A stretch of 53,029 nucleotides of DNA, taken from positions 1-53,029 of the forward strand of contig NZFX01000083.1 in NCBI GenBank assembly GCA_002689385.1. Direction: 5' to 3'. Both the position numbers and the translations under genes were made by a program. Source of the stretch: Phycisphaerae bacterium (GTDB lineage Bacteria > Planctomycetota > Phycisphaerae > Phycisphaerales > SM1A02). Below the pieces are notes generated by a model. That model was given only the letters and a program-made list of their open reading frames with translations. It was not told the origin of the DNA and made no database searches. Every line of letters begins with the position of its first letter. The first letter of the stretch is position 1. Below, in pieces: positions 36,651-44,589 of the stretch.

Positions 36651-37877
36651 TTAACGTACGAGTGGTTGCCATGAAAGATACGTTGCGCTTCGCCATAGCC
36701 ACTCAAATGGTCCGAATCGGAATCGCTTAAGCCATAATACGCTAAACAAAATTTGGAATGTCCATATGGCTGCAACAACATAAAGCAATTCCACGCGTTC
36801 GAATGATTCATACCATCCTAGACCATGGCCGTAAAAGAGCAATGAGCAAATTATGCTTTGCATGAGGTAATTAGTCAAAGCCATACGGCCTGCTGCTGCA
36901 AGTGCTTTTTGAATCGCCCTAAATACACCTGTTTTGCATATAAGCATGACCATTGCAATCCAAGCAAATGCAATGAATACTCCACCGACGAGATTCCAAT
37001 GGGAATCAACAAAGCGAGTCATGATTGGGTCCCAACCATGTTGCTGCTTGTACCAAACACCAATTGCAATAAGTGGAAATCCTATACAACACGAAATGAA
37101 AAACAACCAAACATAAAACTTTACCGAACGTTTTGCAGAGAGAACCCCCCACTTCAAGCCTGCAATGCCAACCATCATCAAACCCAAGCAATGCCAAAAC
37201 AAAAAGAGCGGAGCAATCAACAGATGCATCATGAGAGAGAATGGACCTCTGTGCGTAAGTTGATCCATGTAACTGCCTGTGTATGCTGCAATTTCTTTCT
37301 GCATCTCTAGCGAAGATAACAAATTCGTACTCTGCATTAACAATACATCTTCTTCTGGCCAGAACTGTACAGTCCAGTAGAAGAACATCCAAGTTGCAAT
37401 CGGCACTATAAACATTGGAGCAAAACTAAGTAGAAACAAGGTCCAAGGTTTCCAATTTCGAACAAGCGCAATAGCAAATCCGCAAACTGCATAATTAACA
37501 AGAATGTCGCCATACCAAATGCCGTAAGCGTGAAAAAGACCAAACACGAGCAACCATGTCATTCGGCTGAATTGTAATTTCCATGCAGAATGTTTTTTTG
37601 CCTTGGCCCGCTCCATAAAAATATATACACCCGCGCCAAACAGGATTGAAAATATAGACATAAACTTCGTGTCTGCAAAGTAATGCAAGATAAGCCAAGT
37701 CCACCAATCAGCACCCTGCATATCATCGTACACTGTTGGCGAATCGTACGCGCTCGACACCATAGAAAATGAGACGATGTTCATCAACAAAATGCCAAGA
37801 ACTGCAAAACCACGCAATACGTCAAGCGAAGCAATACGCTCTTTACCTGTTACTGGTTGTGAATGTTGGTCATCCAA
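36651..37877 (-). CDS. DUF418 (YeiB-type) multi-pass membrane protein
   Basis: Inner-membrane protein of 408 residues with about ten hydrophobic helices. The start region RIASLDVLRGFAVLGILLMNI and the C-terminal GPFEWLWR are signatures of the YeiB/DUF418 family, whose function is not settled. The start overlaps the HAD gene by 28 bases. It lies third in a leftward unit after sucC and the HAD phosphatase; the association does not suggest a pathway. Confidence 0.88.
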   Translation of the reverse strand: MDDQHSQPVTGKERIASLDVLRGFAVLGILLMNIVSFSMVSSAYDSPTVYDDMQGADWWTWLILHYFADTKFMSIFSILFGAGVYIFMERAKAKKHSAWKLQFSRMTWLLVFGLFHAYGIWYGDILVNYAVCGFAIALVRNWKPWTLFLLSFAPMFIVPIATWMFFYWTVQFWPEEDVLLMQSTNLLSSLEMQKEIAAYTGSYMDQLTHRGPFSLMMHLLIAPLFLFWHCLGLMMVGIAGLKWGVLSAKRSVKFYVWLFFISCCIGFPLIAIGVWYKQQHGWDPIMTRFVDSHWNLVGGVFIAFAWIAMVMLICKTGVFRAIQKALAAAGRMALTNYLMQSIICSLLFYGHGLGWYESFERVELLYVVAAIWTFQILFSVLWLKRFRFGPFEWLWRSATYLSWQPLVR

Positions 37878-38518
37878 TGAAGTACTGCCTCAACATCTGA
37901 CAAGTCTTCTAGAAGAAGATCGGGCTCAGATGCCTCTAGTCTACCACGGTCGTGCGAACCCGTGCAAACTGCAATCACATTACAGCCCGCAGATTTACCA
38001 CTTGTTACATCGTGAATGGTGTCGCCAAGGAGCACCACAGGACCTACTTCATCATGATTCGCAATCGCCACAGGCGGTAACTCATTGCGTACTTTTCCAT
38101 CGGTGCCCCACGCATTCGCTGTAAAAATCGAAGAATCAAACCCCGCTTGTTCTACTTTCATTCGGCCAGTTTCCTCATAGTTTCCTGTGACGAGGCCAAG
38201 CGTAACATTGTCCGTAGCAGCAAGTGCAGAAACGAGGTCCTTCACGCCAGGAAGAACCGTCACTGCAACTGCTGAAATATTTTTGGCAAGTATGTCCACA
38301 TACCTTTTACGAAACTCATCGTGAAGCAACGCCGTATTCTTAATTTCATATTTAGCACAAACATCATCCCAAATTAAGGGGTCAAGACGACCACCAACTG
38401 GGATTCCATCAAGAGAACATGTTTTAGCAAACATTGCTTCGCAGGTTTCTTCAATCGAACGAACACCAACGCCTTCAGAAGAGAGCATCGTGCCATCAAT
38501 ATCAAAAAGCACTAGCAT
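37850..38518 (-). CDS. HAD-superfamily hydrolase, phosphoglycolate phosphatase-like
   Basis: Cytoplasmic phosphatase-type protein of 222 residues. The nucleophile motif DIDGTMLSS is at residues 6-14, motif II lies in LGLVTGNYEE, and motif III/IV in VVLLGDTIHDVTSGKSAG. A helical cap region (about 20-100) is present. The start shares a base with the sucC stop (TAATG). The substrate cannot be told from the sequence; Gph-like phosphoglycolate phosphatase or a related phosphatase is possible. Confidence 0.88.
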   Translation of the reverse strand: MLVLFDIDGTMLSSEGVGVRSIEETCEAMFAKTCSLDGIPVGGRLDPLIWDDVCAKYEIKNTALLHDEFRKRYVDILAKNISAVAVTVLPGVKDLVSALAATDNVTLGLVTGNYEETGRMKVEQAGFDSSIFTANAWGTDGKVRNELPPVAIANHDEVGPVVLLGDTIHDVTSGKSAGCNVIAVCTGSHDRGRLEASEPDLLLEDLSDVEAVLHWMTNIHNQ

Positions 38519-39726
38519 TACGCGCAGGTAGTTGCGACTGCGGATGCAACTTTTTCTGCAGCATCTTCAAGATCGGTCGCCGTTTGCATCGTTGGCAAAT
38601 CTGGTTGAGCAGCCGTGAGTATTTCTCGTGCCGCATCAACATTTGTGCCTTCAAGCCGAACAACCAATGGCACCGTGAAGCTCACTTCTTTTGCTGCTGC
38701 GACAATTGCTTCTGCAATAACGTCGCAGCGCATAATTCCGCCAAAAATATTCACAAGCACGCCTTCAACTTTTTCATCAGATAAGATAATTTTGAATGCT
38801 TCTGTAACTGTTTCAAGCGTAGCTGCGCCACCGACATCCAGGAAGTTCGCGGGGCTGCCGCCATACATTTTAATGATATCCATTGTTGCCATTGCGAGGC
38901 CTGCGCCGTTAACAAGGCAACCGATGTTTCCATCAAGGGCGATAAAGTTTAAGTCAAATTTTGCAGCTTCTAACTCCGCAGTATTTTCTTCTGTTGGGTC
39001 AAACATTTCTTGTACATTTTTATGACGGAACAAAGCGTTGTCATCAAAATCAAACTTTGCATCAATCGCAAGCACTTCACCGTCAGGATGCGCGTTCGTA
39101 GCTGGTGTAACAATTAACGGGTTGATTTCTGCAAGCGATGCATCTGTCTCCGTTACTAATTTTGCCATCTTCATCATAATAAAGGCGGCTTGGCCAACTT
39201 GTTTTCCTTTGAAGCCAACATTAAATGCCATTTCGCGCGCTTGGTACGGCTGCAAGCCTGCAAGTGGGTCAATACGAACTGTTTTAATTGCGTCTGGAGT
39301 TTCATGCGCAACTGTTTCGATTTCGACACCACCCTCGCTCGAGGCGATGAGTGCATTAGCACCTGAAGAACGGTCGGTTGTAATTGCTAGGTAGAACTCG
39401 CTAGCAATGTCGACGCCGTCAGCAATAAGAACTTTTGTTACATCGAGGCCTTCTGGGCCAGTCTGCACAGAAACCATTTTATTCCCAAACATAAATGTCG
39501 CCGCCTCATTCACTTCATCTGCAGAACGACAAAGTTTGACAAACCCTGCCTTGCCGCGACCACCTGCATGGACCTGTGCTTTAACAACAAGAAGTGTTGC
39601 GCCATTATCAAACAATACTTTTGCTGCATCGTTTGCGGCATCAATCGATGTAACCATCGTGCCTGAGGGGACTGGGATTCCTGCTTCTGCAAGAAGTGTA
39701 CGAGCTTGATATTCGTGAATTTTCAT
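38518..39726 (-). CDS. sucC: Succinyl-CoA ligase (ADP-forming) beta subunit
   Basis: Beta subunit of the TCA-cycle enzyme that makes ATP or GTP from succinyl-CoA. I chose ATG 39726 (MKIHEYQARTLLAEAG), the usual family start; an ATG 12 bases upstream falls inside a TATAAT. The 402-residue product has the ATP-grasp region (VVKAQVHAGGRGKAG), EINPLIV, the GNIGCLVNGAGLAMATMD loop and NIFGGIMRCDVIA. The alpha-subunit gene sucD normally follows but is absent; a HAD phosphatase takes its place. Confidence 0.95.
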   Translation of the reverse strand: MKIHEYQARTLLAEAGIPVPSGTMVTSIDAANDAAKVLFDNGATLLVVKAQVHAGGRGKAGFVKLCRSADEVNEAATFMFGNKMVSVQTGPEGLDVTKVLIADGVDIASEFYLAITTDRSSGANALIASSEGGVEIETVAHETPDAIKTVRIDPLAGLQPYQAREMAFNVGFKGKQVGQAAFIMMKMAKLVTETDASLAEINPLIVTPATNAHPDGEVLAIDAKFDFDDNALFRHKNVQEMFDPTEENTAELEAAKFDLNFIALDGNIGCLVNGAGLAMATMDIIKMYGGSPANFLDVGGAATLETVTEAFKIILSDEKVEGVLVNIFGGIMRCDVIAEAIVAAAKEVSFTVPLVVRLEGTNVDAAREILTAAQPDLPTMQTATDLEDAAEKVASAVATTCA

Positions 39727-39736
39727 TGAATAGACC

Positions 39737-39742
39737 ATTATA
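39737..39742 (-). promoter_or_regulatory. -10 box of the sucC unit, near-leaderless
   Basis: A perfect TATAAT on the minus strand ends 10 bases before the sucC ATG. Transcription would start within about 4 bases of the start codon, and no ribosome binding site fits. No good -35 was found at 16-18 bases. Confidence 0.5.
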
Positions 39743-39808
39743 CAGCATCAAATGCGCATACGTTTCCAAAGAACCATGAAGAAATTATTCATAAAACATG
39801 AAGTTTTC

Positions 39809-39837
39809 TTGCCATAGTCCAAAAAAAGACGCATACT
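39809..39837 (+). promoter_or_regulatory. Promoter of the candidate small RNA
   Basis: TTGCCA (39809-39814) and CATACT (39832-39837) are separated by exactly 17 bases. The expected start near 39844-39848 lies just before the structured segment. Confidence 0.5.
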
Positions 39838-39844
39838 CTTTACA

Positions 39845-39965
39845 CACAACGTACGGACTCCCAGACTGGGACGATTCCTAAAACCATGCCCCATAGGGCA
39901 ACGCGGGCTCATGAAGTACTGTTTCGTGGGATATACGAGAGGAGCCGTCCCAGACTTCTTTTTAT
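39845..39965 (+). ncRNA. Candidate structured small RNA or leader
   Basis: No gene fits the 358-base gap between sucC and the lipoprotein gene, but it holds strong pairing potential. TGGGACG (39867-39873) is complementary to CGTCCCA (39946-39952), extended inwards by TCCT with AGGA. Inside, TGCCC-CATA-GGGCA (39887-39900) and TCGT/ACGA hairpins form. TCCCA (39859-39863) can pair instead with the same TGGGA, so two folds exclude each other. A T-rich run (39957-39963) follows the main stem, as in an intrinsic terminator. I do not recognise SRP RNA, 6S RNA, tmRNA or a known riboswitch. It could be a free RNA or a leader of the next gene 130 bases on. Confidence 0.5.
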
Positions 39966-40096
39966 TCATTTTCAATCCGCAAAACCGACATAATCAGCGT
40001 ATCATGATGTGTAATTGAAACAAACCATGTCTTTCAGGCGTTGTATTGATGTCTTTTTTCCTACACGCCGAAACTTTATTCACAGGAGGTTCACAA

Positions 40097-40459
40097 ATGA
40101 ACAAAACACTACTTGGACTAACATTAACTGCACTCGCAACCACTTCTATGCTTGGTTGCAACAAAACTGAAGAAGGTGCTACTTGGGGTGCAGGCATTGG
40201 CGCTTTAGCTGGGCAAGCCATAGGTGGCGACACCGGCGGAACGCTCATTGGAGCTGGTGTAGGCGCACTGATTGGCGGCGCGATTGGCAACGACCAAGAG
40301 CAACAAAATCAGCGGCATCAACAACAAGCTGATGGCTCAACGATTCATCGAACAACCATTCATGAAACACTTAACCCAGACGGAACCGTTACTCGAACAG
40401 GAACAACCACTACTACTTCAAGCCAAACTAGTGATGGCTATACAGGTCTAGAAGATTAA
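40097..40459 (+). CDS. Glycine-zipper lipoprotein 1
   Basis: Small lipoprotein of 120 residues. ATG 40097 is preceded by AGGAGG at good spacing. The signal ends in a lipobox MLGC (Cys at about residue 21). A glycine-zipper segment with GxxxG spacing follows (GAGIGALAGQAIGGDTGG..., about 29-60), the kind that forms two membrane-inserting hairpin helices. The polar Gln/Thr-rich tail is unique to this copy. A paralogue lies 211 bases downstream. Function unknown; such proteins usually sit in the outer membrane or envelope. Confidence 0.85.
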   Translation: MNKTLLGLTLTALATTSMLGCNKTEEGATWGAGIGALAGQAIGGDTGGTLIGAGVGALIGGAIGNDQEQQNQRHQQQADGSTIHRTTIHETLNPDGTVTRTGTTTTTSSQTSDGYTGLED

Positions 40460-40468
40460 ACAACTCAG

Positions 40469-40657
40469 ATGAAAACTGTTTTATTATTAATTTTTTTCTG
40501 TAGTGCAACTGCTTGTGCAAAAACGCAAAAAAATTCTCAAAGAACGCAGCCGCTGGATGCAATTGTAAACGGTACGTTTGCAACTGACGCTGCAATGCAA
40601 GAAGAACGAACTATACAAGGTGATTACATCGCCGAACAAGAAGAACGGTATGAATAA
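40469..40657 (+). CDS. Small exported protein, possibly a lipoprotein
   Basis: A 62-residue ORF 9 bases after the first glycine-zipper gene. It begins with a lysine, a hydrophobic core (VLLLIFFCSATA) and a Cys at about residue 16, a weak lipobox (ATAC). The rest is polar and acidic (QEERTIQGDY, EQEERYE). Its placement between two paralogous lipoprotein genes on the same strand supports expression. No family recognised. Confidence 0.5.
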   Translation: MKTVLLLIFFCSATACAKTQKNSQRTQPLDAIVNGTFATDAAMQEERTIQGDYIAEQEERYE

Positions 40658-40670
40658 TAAAGGAATAAGA

Positions 40671-40880
40671 ATGAAAAAATTACTCGCAACAATCGCAATA
40701 ACTTCCGTAGTCATATTCTCTATGACCGGTTGCAATAAAACGCAAGAAGGTGCTGGTGTTGGCGCAGCAGTCGGCGCACTCGCCGGCTTAGCCATAGGTG
40801 GAGATACAGCAGGAACACTGATCGGTGCTGGCGCAGGTGCACTTGTTGGCGGAGCTGTAGGCAACGACCAAGATAATTAA
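40671..40880 (+). CDS. Glycine-zipper lipoprotein 2
   Basis: Lipoprotein of 69 residues. ATG 40671 has AGGA six bases upstream. The lipobox is SMTGC, and NKTQEG after the Cys matches NKTEEG of the first copy. The glycine-zipper part is nearly the same as in copy 1, with identical GGDTxGTLIGAG spacing, but the polar tail is missing. It is clearly a paralogue from tandem duplication. A strong terminator follows 21 bases after the stop. Confidence 0.85.
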   Translation: MKKLLATIAITSVVIFSMTGCNKTQEGAGVGAAVGALAGLAIGGDTAGTLIGAGAGALVGGAVGNDQDN

Positions 40881-40901
40881 TCCATAGGATTGACTGAACA
40901 A

Positions 40902-40936
40902 AAAAAGGCCCCGACTCTCTAAGTCGGGGCCTTTTT
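40902..40936 (+). terminator. Intrinsic terminator of the glycine-zipper operon
   Basis: AAAAAGGCCCCGACT (40902-40916) pairs perfectly with AGTCGGGGCCTTTTT (40922-40936): a 15-bp GC-rich stem, CTCTA loop and T-run. The A-run on the 5' side would make it work in both directions. Confidence 0.92.
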
Positions 40937-40981
40937 ACATGAACTTTATTCCTCAGGAACTGACTGCTTTCGAATCCCTGA

Positions 40982-41003
40982 CTTTTTATTTTTTAAAGTG
41001 ACT
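40982..41003. repeat. Palindromic repeat copy C, half element
   Basis: CTTTTTATTTTTTAAAGTGACTG matches the left half and centre of copies A and B, but the right arm is absent. It lies in the gap between the terminator and the convergent HEAT-repeat gene. Confidence 0.55.
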
Positions 41004-41137
41004 GCATAAACGAAGGATGATTTGGTAATAAAAAAGCAAAATCGCTATTTTGCGTCTGTGGACTACTCTTTACGAAAGTTACAATCTGACAACTGAGCCA
41101 GAGTGGCGCTTTCTGTTCATAAATCGAATGCTTGTTG

Positions 41138-43276
41138 TTACGGCAAGAAAATCATCACGGATGTGTTGGGTAGATTCAGAGCGCCATTTAACCGAGCTGC
41201 TGCATCAGCCAAACTGCCACTTGAATTTTCTGCTAAATCAACAACACGAGCAAGTTGCCAATCTCCGGTAAGGTTTCCCCAGCGGCGAACAGAACTCGCC
41301 GACTCATCTAGAAGCATGACTTGTGTTTCTGTAGAATCAGATGCTAATGCAGCTTCAACTAATGCACCCTGTGCTTTTGCACTATCAATCATTGAAAGTG
41401 TTTCAGCAATGACTACCTTGGAATCTGCATCTGCGATTGCAAGCGCTTCAACCAATGGTGTTGTTGCATCTTCAACGCGGAGTACCGAATCTGCAAGTGC
41501 GATATCTCGAAGCACCGCAAGCGCACGAGTAGAAAAGGCGCTTTGTTCTTCAAAACTTAAACGACCTCCTGCCGCTAAGCTGATAAGGTCTTCAATTATT
41601 GCTAAACGTGTCGAATCGGATTTATCAAGGTGCGTAACTGCAACCATCGAGTTACCGTCGAGCATATTTGATAACACTTGCTCGTCAGTACCTTCCGCGA
41701 GCAGAAACACTGGCGTAACCATTGTGTTAGGTAGCAGCGATGCTTGCTCAGTGATAATCTGCCCATGTTCGACACTGCGTGTCAAGCCAACAAGCAAATC
41801 GATACCTGCAACAGCACCCGCTGATGTAATTGCCTCATCAACAGAAGTCCCCTCGCCAACAACGGTCCAGTTATTTGCACTTAAGAACGCACGGATTTCT
41901 CGCCGGGCATCCGCATCATCGCCCACAACAATTGCAAATGATTCGCCTTGCTGGCGAATGGCAGACGCGAGTAATGGAACAACCCGGTAACTTCCCTCAA
42001 ATGAATCCTCTGGAAGTGTGGAAGCAAGAGTAAGTGCCGCTTCATATTGCACACGTCTATCAGGGTAGTTCATCGCAACTACAATTGGCTGCGAACTGGT
42101 ACCGAGTAACGCTTCTGCGCCTGCGGTTTCTGAAAGCGCAGCAATTGAATCAAGCACCAATGGCGTGTCGCTATCGTTCATTGATGATGTCAACACAAGC
42201 TGTGCGATTCTTGGCCCGAAGACTGTTGCATAAAACTCAGGGCTATACGCAAGATCGCCATAAACCAAATCGTCTCGACCTGCGAGTGCTCGGTTTCGGC
42301 GTAAGTTAGCACCGACAAAAGTACCCATTGCAGCAGCGTTATCGGCATCTGCTGAGAGCGCCTTCGAAGCAAAGTACATAGCCATCACATCAAAAAAAGC
42401 CTCCGATGGAACATCGAGCGCAACAAGTTGGTTGCCCGCATCCCATTCCCAAAACAAATTCAAACCGCCAATTGGCTGTGGCTGAAGCGAAGTTTCACCA
42501 TCATAGAATCTGTTTGCAACAACCGTTTGCAATGCAGAAAGATTACTTGCTTGTGTGCTAACACCCAACATACCAAGTGCCGCTTGCGCGGAAGTTCGAA
42601 CATCACTTGCATTATTTTCATTATTTGCACAAATGAGTAATGCTGGCGCAGCATGCTTGTACCCAATCTCACCAAGAATCTTCGCAACAAGTACTTTTGT
42701 TTCAGCGTCAACGTTTGGCAAAGCCGAACTTAAAGGCAAAACTGCATCGCGTCCTAGTCGAGTAAGCATTTCTCGAGCATTCTTAACACCACGAACATCG
42801 CTGCCGTTTTGCAATTGGCGAAGTAGCAGTGGCACTGCGTATTCGCCCGCTTCTTGCAATCGTTCATCTGCAAGGATACGTTGGCGAGTTGAACCATTGA
42901 GTAATTCAATTGATTCCGCAAGATTTTCTGCATTTCGAATTACACTGACTCGACCCGCTTCAAACTTATCTTCAAGCATAGAAGCGAGCGGCTCGAGGTC
43001 TTCAATAAAAAGCGCCCAGCCAATAGCACGGTCAAATCGCTGATGACGCTCTTTGGTCGCGATAACCATCTTATAGAAGTCCTCGTTCGACATAGCATCG
43101 CGAACAAGCGCCAATGCATACGCATCAGTAAATTCAACATTCGCTATCAATGCGTAATGAATAAAATCATCAAGTGCCGTTTCGGCATCCGATTCTTGTG
43201 CAATGACAGTTGGCTGAATAAGCGCAATTGTGAGTGCGAAAATAGCGAGGGTAAAACGATTTCTAAAATTGAACAT
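41138..43276 (-). CDS. Exported HEAT-repeat protein with an embedded receiver-like segment
   Basis: Protein of 712 residues with a signal peptide (about 1-26, cleavage near VIA|QE) and GGAG 7 bases before the ATG. Residues about 130-240 show HEAT-type repeats (AVPLLLRQL, KVLVAKILGEIGYKHAAPALL, RTSAQAALGML), and further helical repeats continue (about 290-440 and 580-690). Between them, about 445-570, is a segment like a response-regulator receiver: FAIVVGDDADARREIRAFL with an acidic pair, then GIDLLVG where the phosphoacceptor Asp would be missing, and VAVTHLDKSD. HEAT proteins are scaffolds for protein contacts; the partner is unknown. Confidence 0.8.
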   Translation of the reverse strand: MFNFRNRFTLAIFALTIALIQPTVIAQESDAETALDDFIHYALIANVEFTDAYALALVRDAMSNEDFYKMVIATKERHQRFDRAIGWALFIEDLEPLASMLEDKFEAGRVSVIRNAENLAESIELLNGSTRQRILADERLQEAGEYAVPLLLRQLQNGSDVRGVKNAREMLTRLGRDAVLPLSSALPNVDAETKVLVAKILGEIGYKHAAPALLICANNENNASDVRTSAQAALGMLGVSTQASNLSALQTVVANRFYDGETSLQPQPIGGLNLFWEWDAGNQLVALDVPSEAFFDVMAMYFASKALSADADNAAAMGTFVGANLRRNRALAGRDDLVYGDLAYSPEFYATVFGPRIAQLVLTSSMNDSDTPLVLDSIAALSETAGAEALLGTSSQPIVVAMNYPDRRVQYEAALTLASTLPEDSFEGSYRVVPLLASAIRQQGESFAIVVGDDADARREIRAFLSANNWTVVGEGTSVDEAITSAGAVAGIDLLVGLTRSVEHGQIITEQASLLPNTMVTPVFLLAEGTDEQVLSNMLDGNSMVAVTHLDKSDSTRLAIIEDLISLAAGGRLSFEEQSAFSTRALAVLRDIALADSVLRVEDATTPLVEALAIADADSKVVIAETLSMIDSAKAQGALVEAALASDSTETQVMLLDESASSVRRWGNLTGDWQLARVVDLAENSSGSLADAAARLNGALNLPNTSVMIFLP

Positions 43277-43382
43277 TCATAACTCCGTTGAGAAAACCTA
43301 AATAGACCACATTGGCCTTAGACAGAAATGCAAGACGTATCTTACCCCTTTTTGACACACTACGAGGCGGTCAAAAATCCTA

Positions 43383-43388
43383 TATAAT
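43383..43388 (+). promoter_or_regulatory. -10 box of the cobalamin riboswitch transcript
   Basis: A perfect TATAAT places the transcript start near 43395, two bases before the riboswitch P1 stem. A TTGACA at 43352 lies too far away (25 bases) to be its -35. Confidence 0.55.
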
Positions 43389-43396
43389 CTCATTTG

Positions 43397-43609
43397 TCAG
43401 GGCGTCATGCAGCTGTTCTGCATGATTGGCACAGAATTGTGCCAAAGGGAAGGTGGTGAAAAACCACCGCGGACGCGCCGCCGTAACGAGAATGCCGAAC
43501 TATATATAGAATCAATCTATGTCTACAAGGTACGAATTGCATCAATGTAACTGCTCATTTGAGTAGGAACACGAGCAAAACGACTCGGAGCCGGAAAATC
43601 TCCCCTGAT
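43397..43609 (+). ncRNA. Cobalamin riboswitch
   Basis: Binds adenosylcobalamin-type cofactors in the mRNA leader. The conserved core matches the E. coli btuB element position by position: AGGGAA at 43446-43451, the GGTGG-TGAAAA-ACCACC hairpin, GGACGCGCCGCCGTAACG, then ATGCCGAAC (43492-43500). The 3' part has GACTCGGAGCCGG (43582-43594). The ends close as P1: TCAGGG (43397-43402) with CCCTGA (43603-43608). Two perfect hairpins precede the core (CATGCAG/CTGCATG and TTGGCAC/GTGCCAA). It controls the dockerin-like protein and pseudopilin downstream. Confidence 0.88.
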
Positions 43610-43696
43610 TATCAGTGTTGCCTGCGCGAATCAGGCCACGACGCTGTGCCATACGTGGCATTTCTCGTGACTTTCGCAACGGCCTTTTATGGAGAT
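43598..43696 (+). promoter_or_regulatory. Riboswitch expression platform
   Basis: CCTGATT (43604-43610) overlaps the 3' arm of P1 and is also complementary to AATCAGG (43629-43635), so P1 and this helix exclude each other. ATCTCC (43598-43603) is complementary to the ribosome site GGAGAT (43691-43696), and GCCACG (43635-43640) and TGCCA (43647-43651) compete for CGTGGC/TGGCA (43654-43660). This layout suggests translational control by hiding the ribosome site. No terminator T-run is present. Confidence 0.55.
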
Positions 43697-43701
43697 CGCG
43701 A

Positions 43702-44583
43702 ATGTCGCCACTCACAATTATTGTTTTTTCATTACTCACAAATCCCTGGGCTGACTCAGTCGTCTCTTTCGATGAAGGCATCGGCGGAAGTGCCGGCTAC
43801 AACATACCGGAAGTAGCACTCGGTGAACCTAGCCGTTTCACTGGCGAAGATATTTGGCCTGGCGTTGTTAGTCCATTCAACCCACCATGGCTTGCTGATG
43901 AAATTGTTTCGATTGGTGCAGGTGGTTCTATCGTTGTTTCTTTTGTTGAACCTGTACAGAATGAACTAGGCAATCCCTGGGGCATTGACCTTATTATCTT
44001 TGGTAACACGGGCTGTGTTGACAACGCGTATCCAAAAGGAGTTGTCGGTGGAGCGTTCAGTGATGACGGTGGGCAAATTGAAGTTTCACAAGACGGCAAA
44101 ATATGGTATCCAATCGCAACTGAATTTTCGGATGGCCTTTGGCCAACGAGGGGATATCTAGATAGCCAGCCCTACGATGCCGTTGAGGGCACACAACCAA
44201 GTACTTTCACGTTACCCGTTGACCCTCGCCTTTCGCTCGATGATGTTATGAATCTTGATAACGATGCGCTTATGTCGTTCTACGGAACTTCAGGCGGTGG
44301 AACTCCAATTGACATCGGCGAAACTGGATTAAATGAAATTTCATTTGTTCGAGTTTCTGTTGACCCTAGCTCTAAACTTTCACCTGAAATCGATGGATTC
44401 GCTGATGTTTCTGCGCAAATACCTGGTGATGTTGATATGAATGGCACCATCGACGTGAATGATTTGCTTTTACTCATTGGTTCTTTTGGGCCACTTGAAA
44501 TCGGGGCTCCACTTGCAGATTTCAACAGCGACTTCATAGTGAATGTAACTGATTTACTTGTAATCATCGATAACTGGTCATGA
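43702..44583 (+). CDS. Secreted protein with C-terminal dockerin-like repeats, B12-regulated
   Basis: ATG 43702 has GGAG 7 bases upstream; longer frames run into the riboswitch. Residues 1-17 form a signal peptide (cut near PWA|DS). The main domain (about 20-235) is strand-rich with many Gly and Asp, including EIVSIGAGGSIVVSFVEP, GIDLIIFGNTG and EVSQDGKIWYP; this pattern resembles surface proteins of B12-regulated loci in other phyla, by my recollection only. The last 50 residues carry two calcium-loop motifs, DVDMNGTIDVNDLL and DFNSDFIVNVTDLL, as in dockerin type I. It is the first gene after the cobalamin riboswitch. A role in capturing or sensing corrinoids is inferred. Confidence 0.82.
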   Translation: MSPLTIIVFSLLTNPWADSVVSFDEGIGGSAGYNIPEVALGEPSRFTGEDIWPGVVSPFNPPWLADEIVSIGAGGSIVVSFVEPVQNELGNPWGIDLIIFGNTGCVDNAYPKGVVGGAFSDDGGQIEVSQDGKIWYPIATEFSDGLWPTRGYLDSQPYDAVEGTQPSTFTLPVDPRLSLDDVMNLDNDALMSFYGTSGGGTPIDIGETGLNEISFVRVSVDPSSKLSPEIDGFADVSAQIPGDVDMNGTIDVNDLLLLIGSFGPLEIGAPLADFNSDFIVNVTDLLVIIDNWS

Positions 44584-44589
44584 TCAAAC

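Noticed and set aside
39845-39965. SRP RNA or 6S RNA
   Set aside because: The GGAAGG/AGCAGC loop of SRP RNA is absent, and the length and fold do not fit 6S RNA.
39748-39975. Minus-strand ORF of 75 codons in the sucC upstream gap
   Set aside because: No ribosome site or family; the same bases show promoter and RNA pairing on the plus strand.
41103-41990. Plus-strand ORF of 295 codons
   Set aside because: Ser/Ala/Thr-rich antisense of the HEAT-repeat protein gene, which has a signal peptide and ribosome site.
43352-43357. TTGACA as the -35 box of the riboswitch promoter
   Set aside because: The spacing to TATAAT is 25 bases, far outside the usual 15-19.
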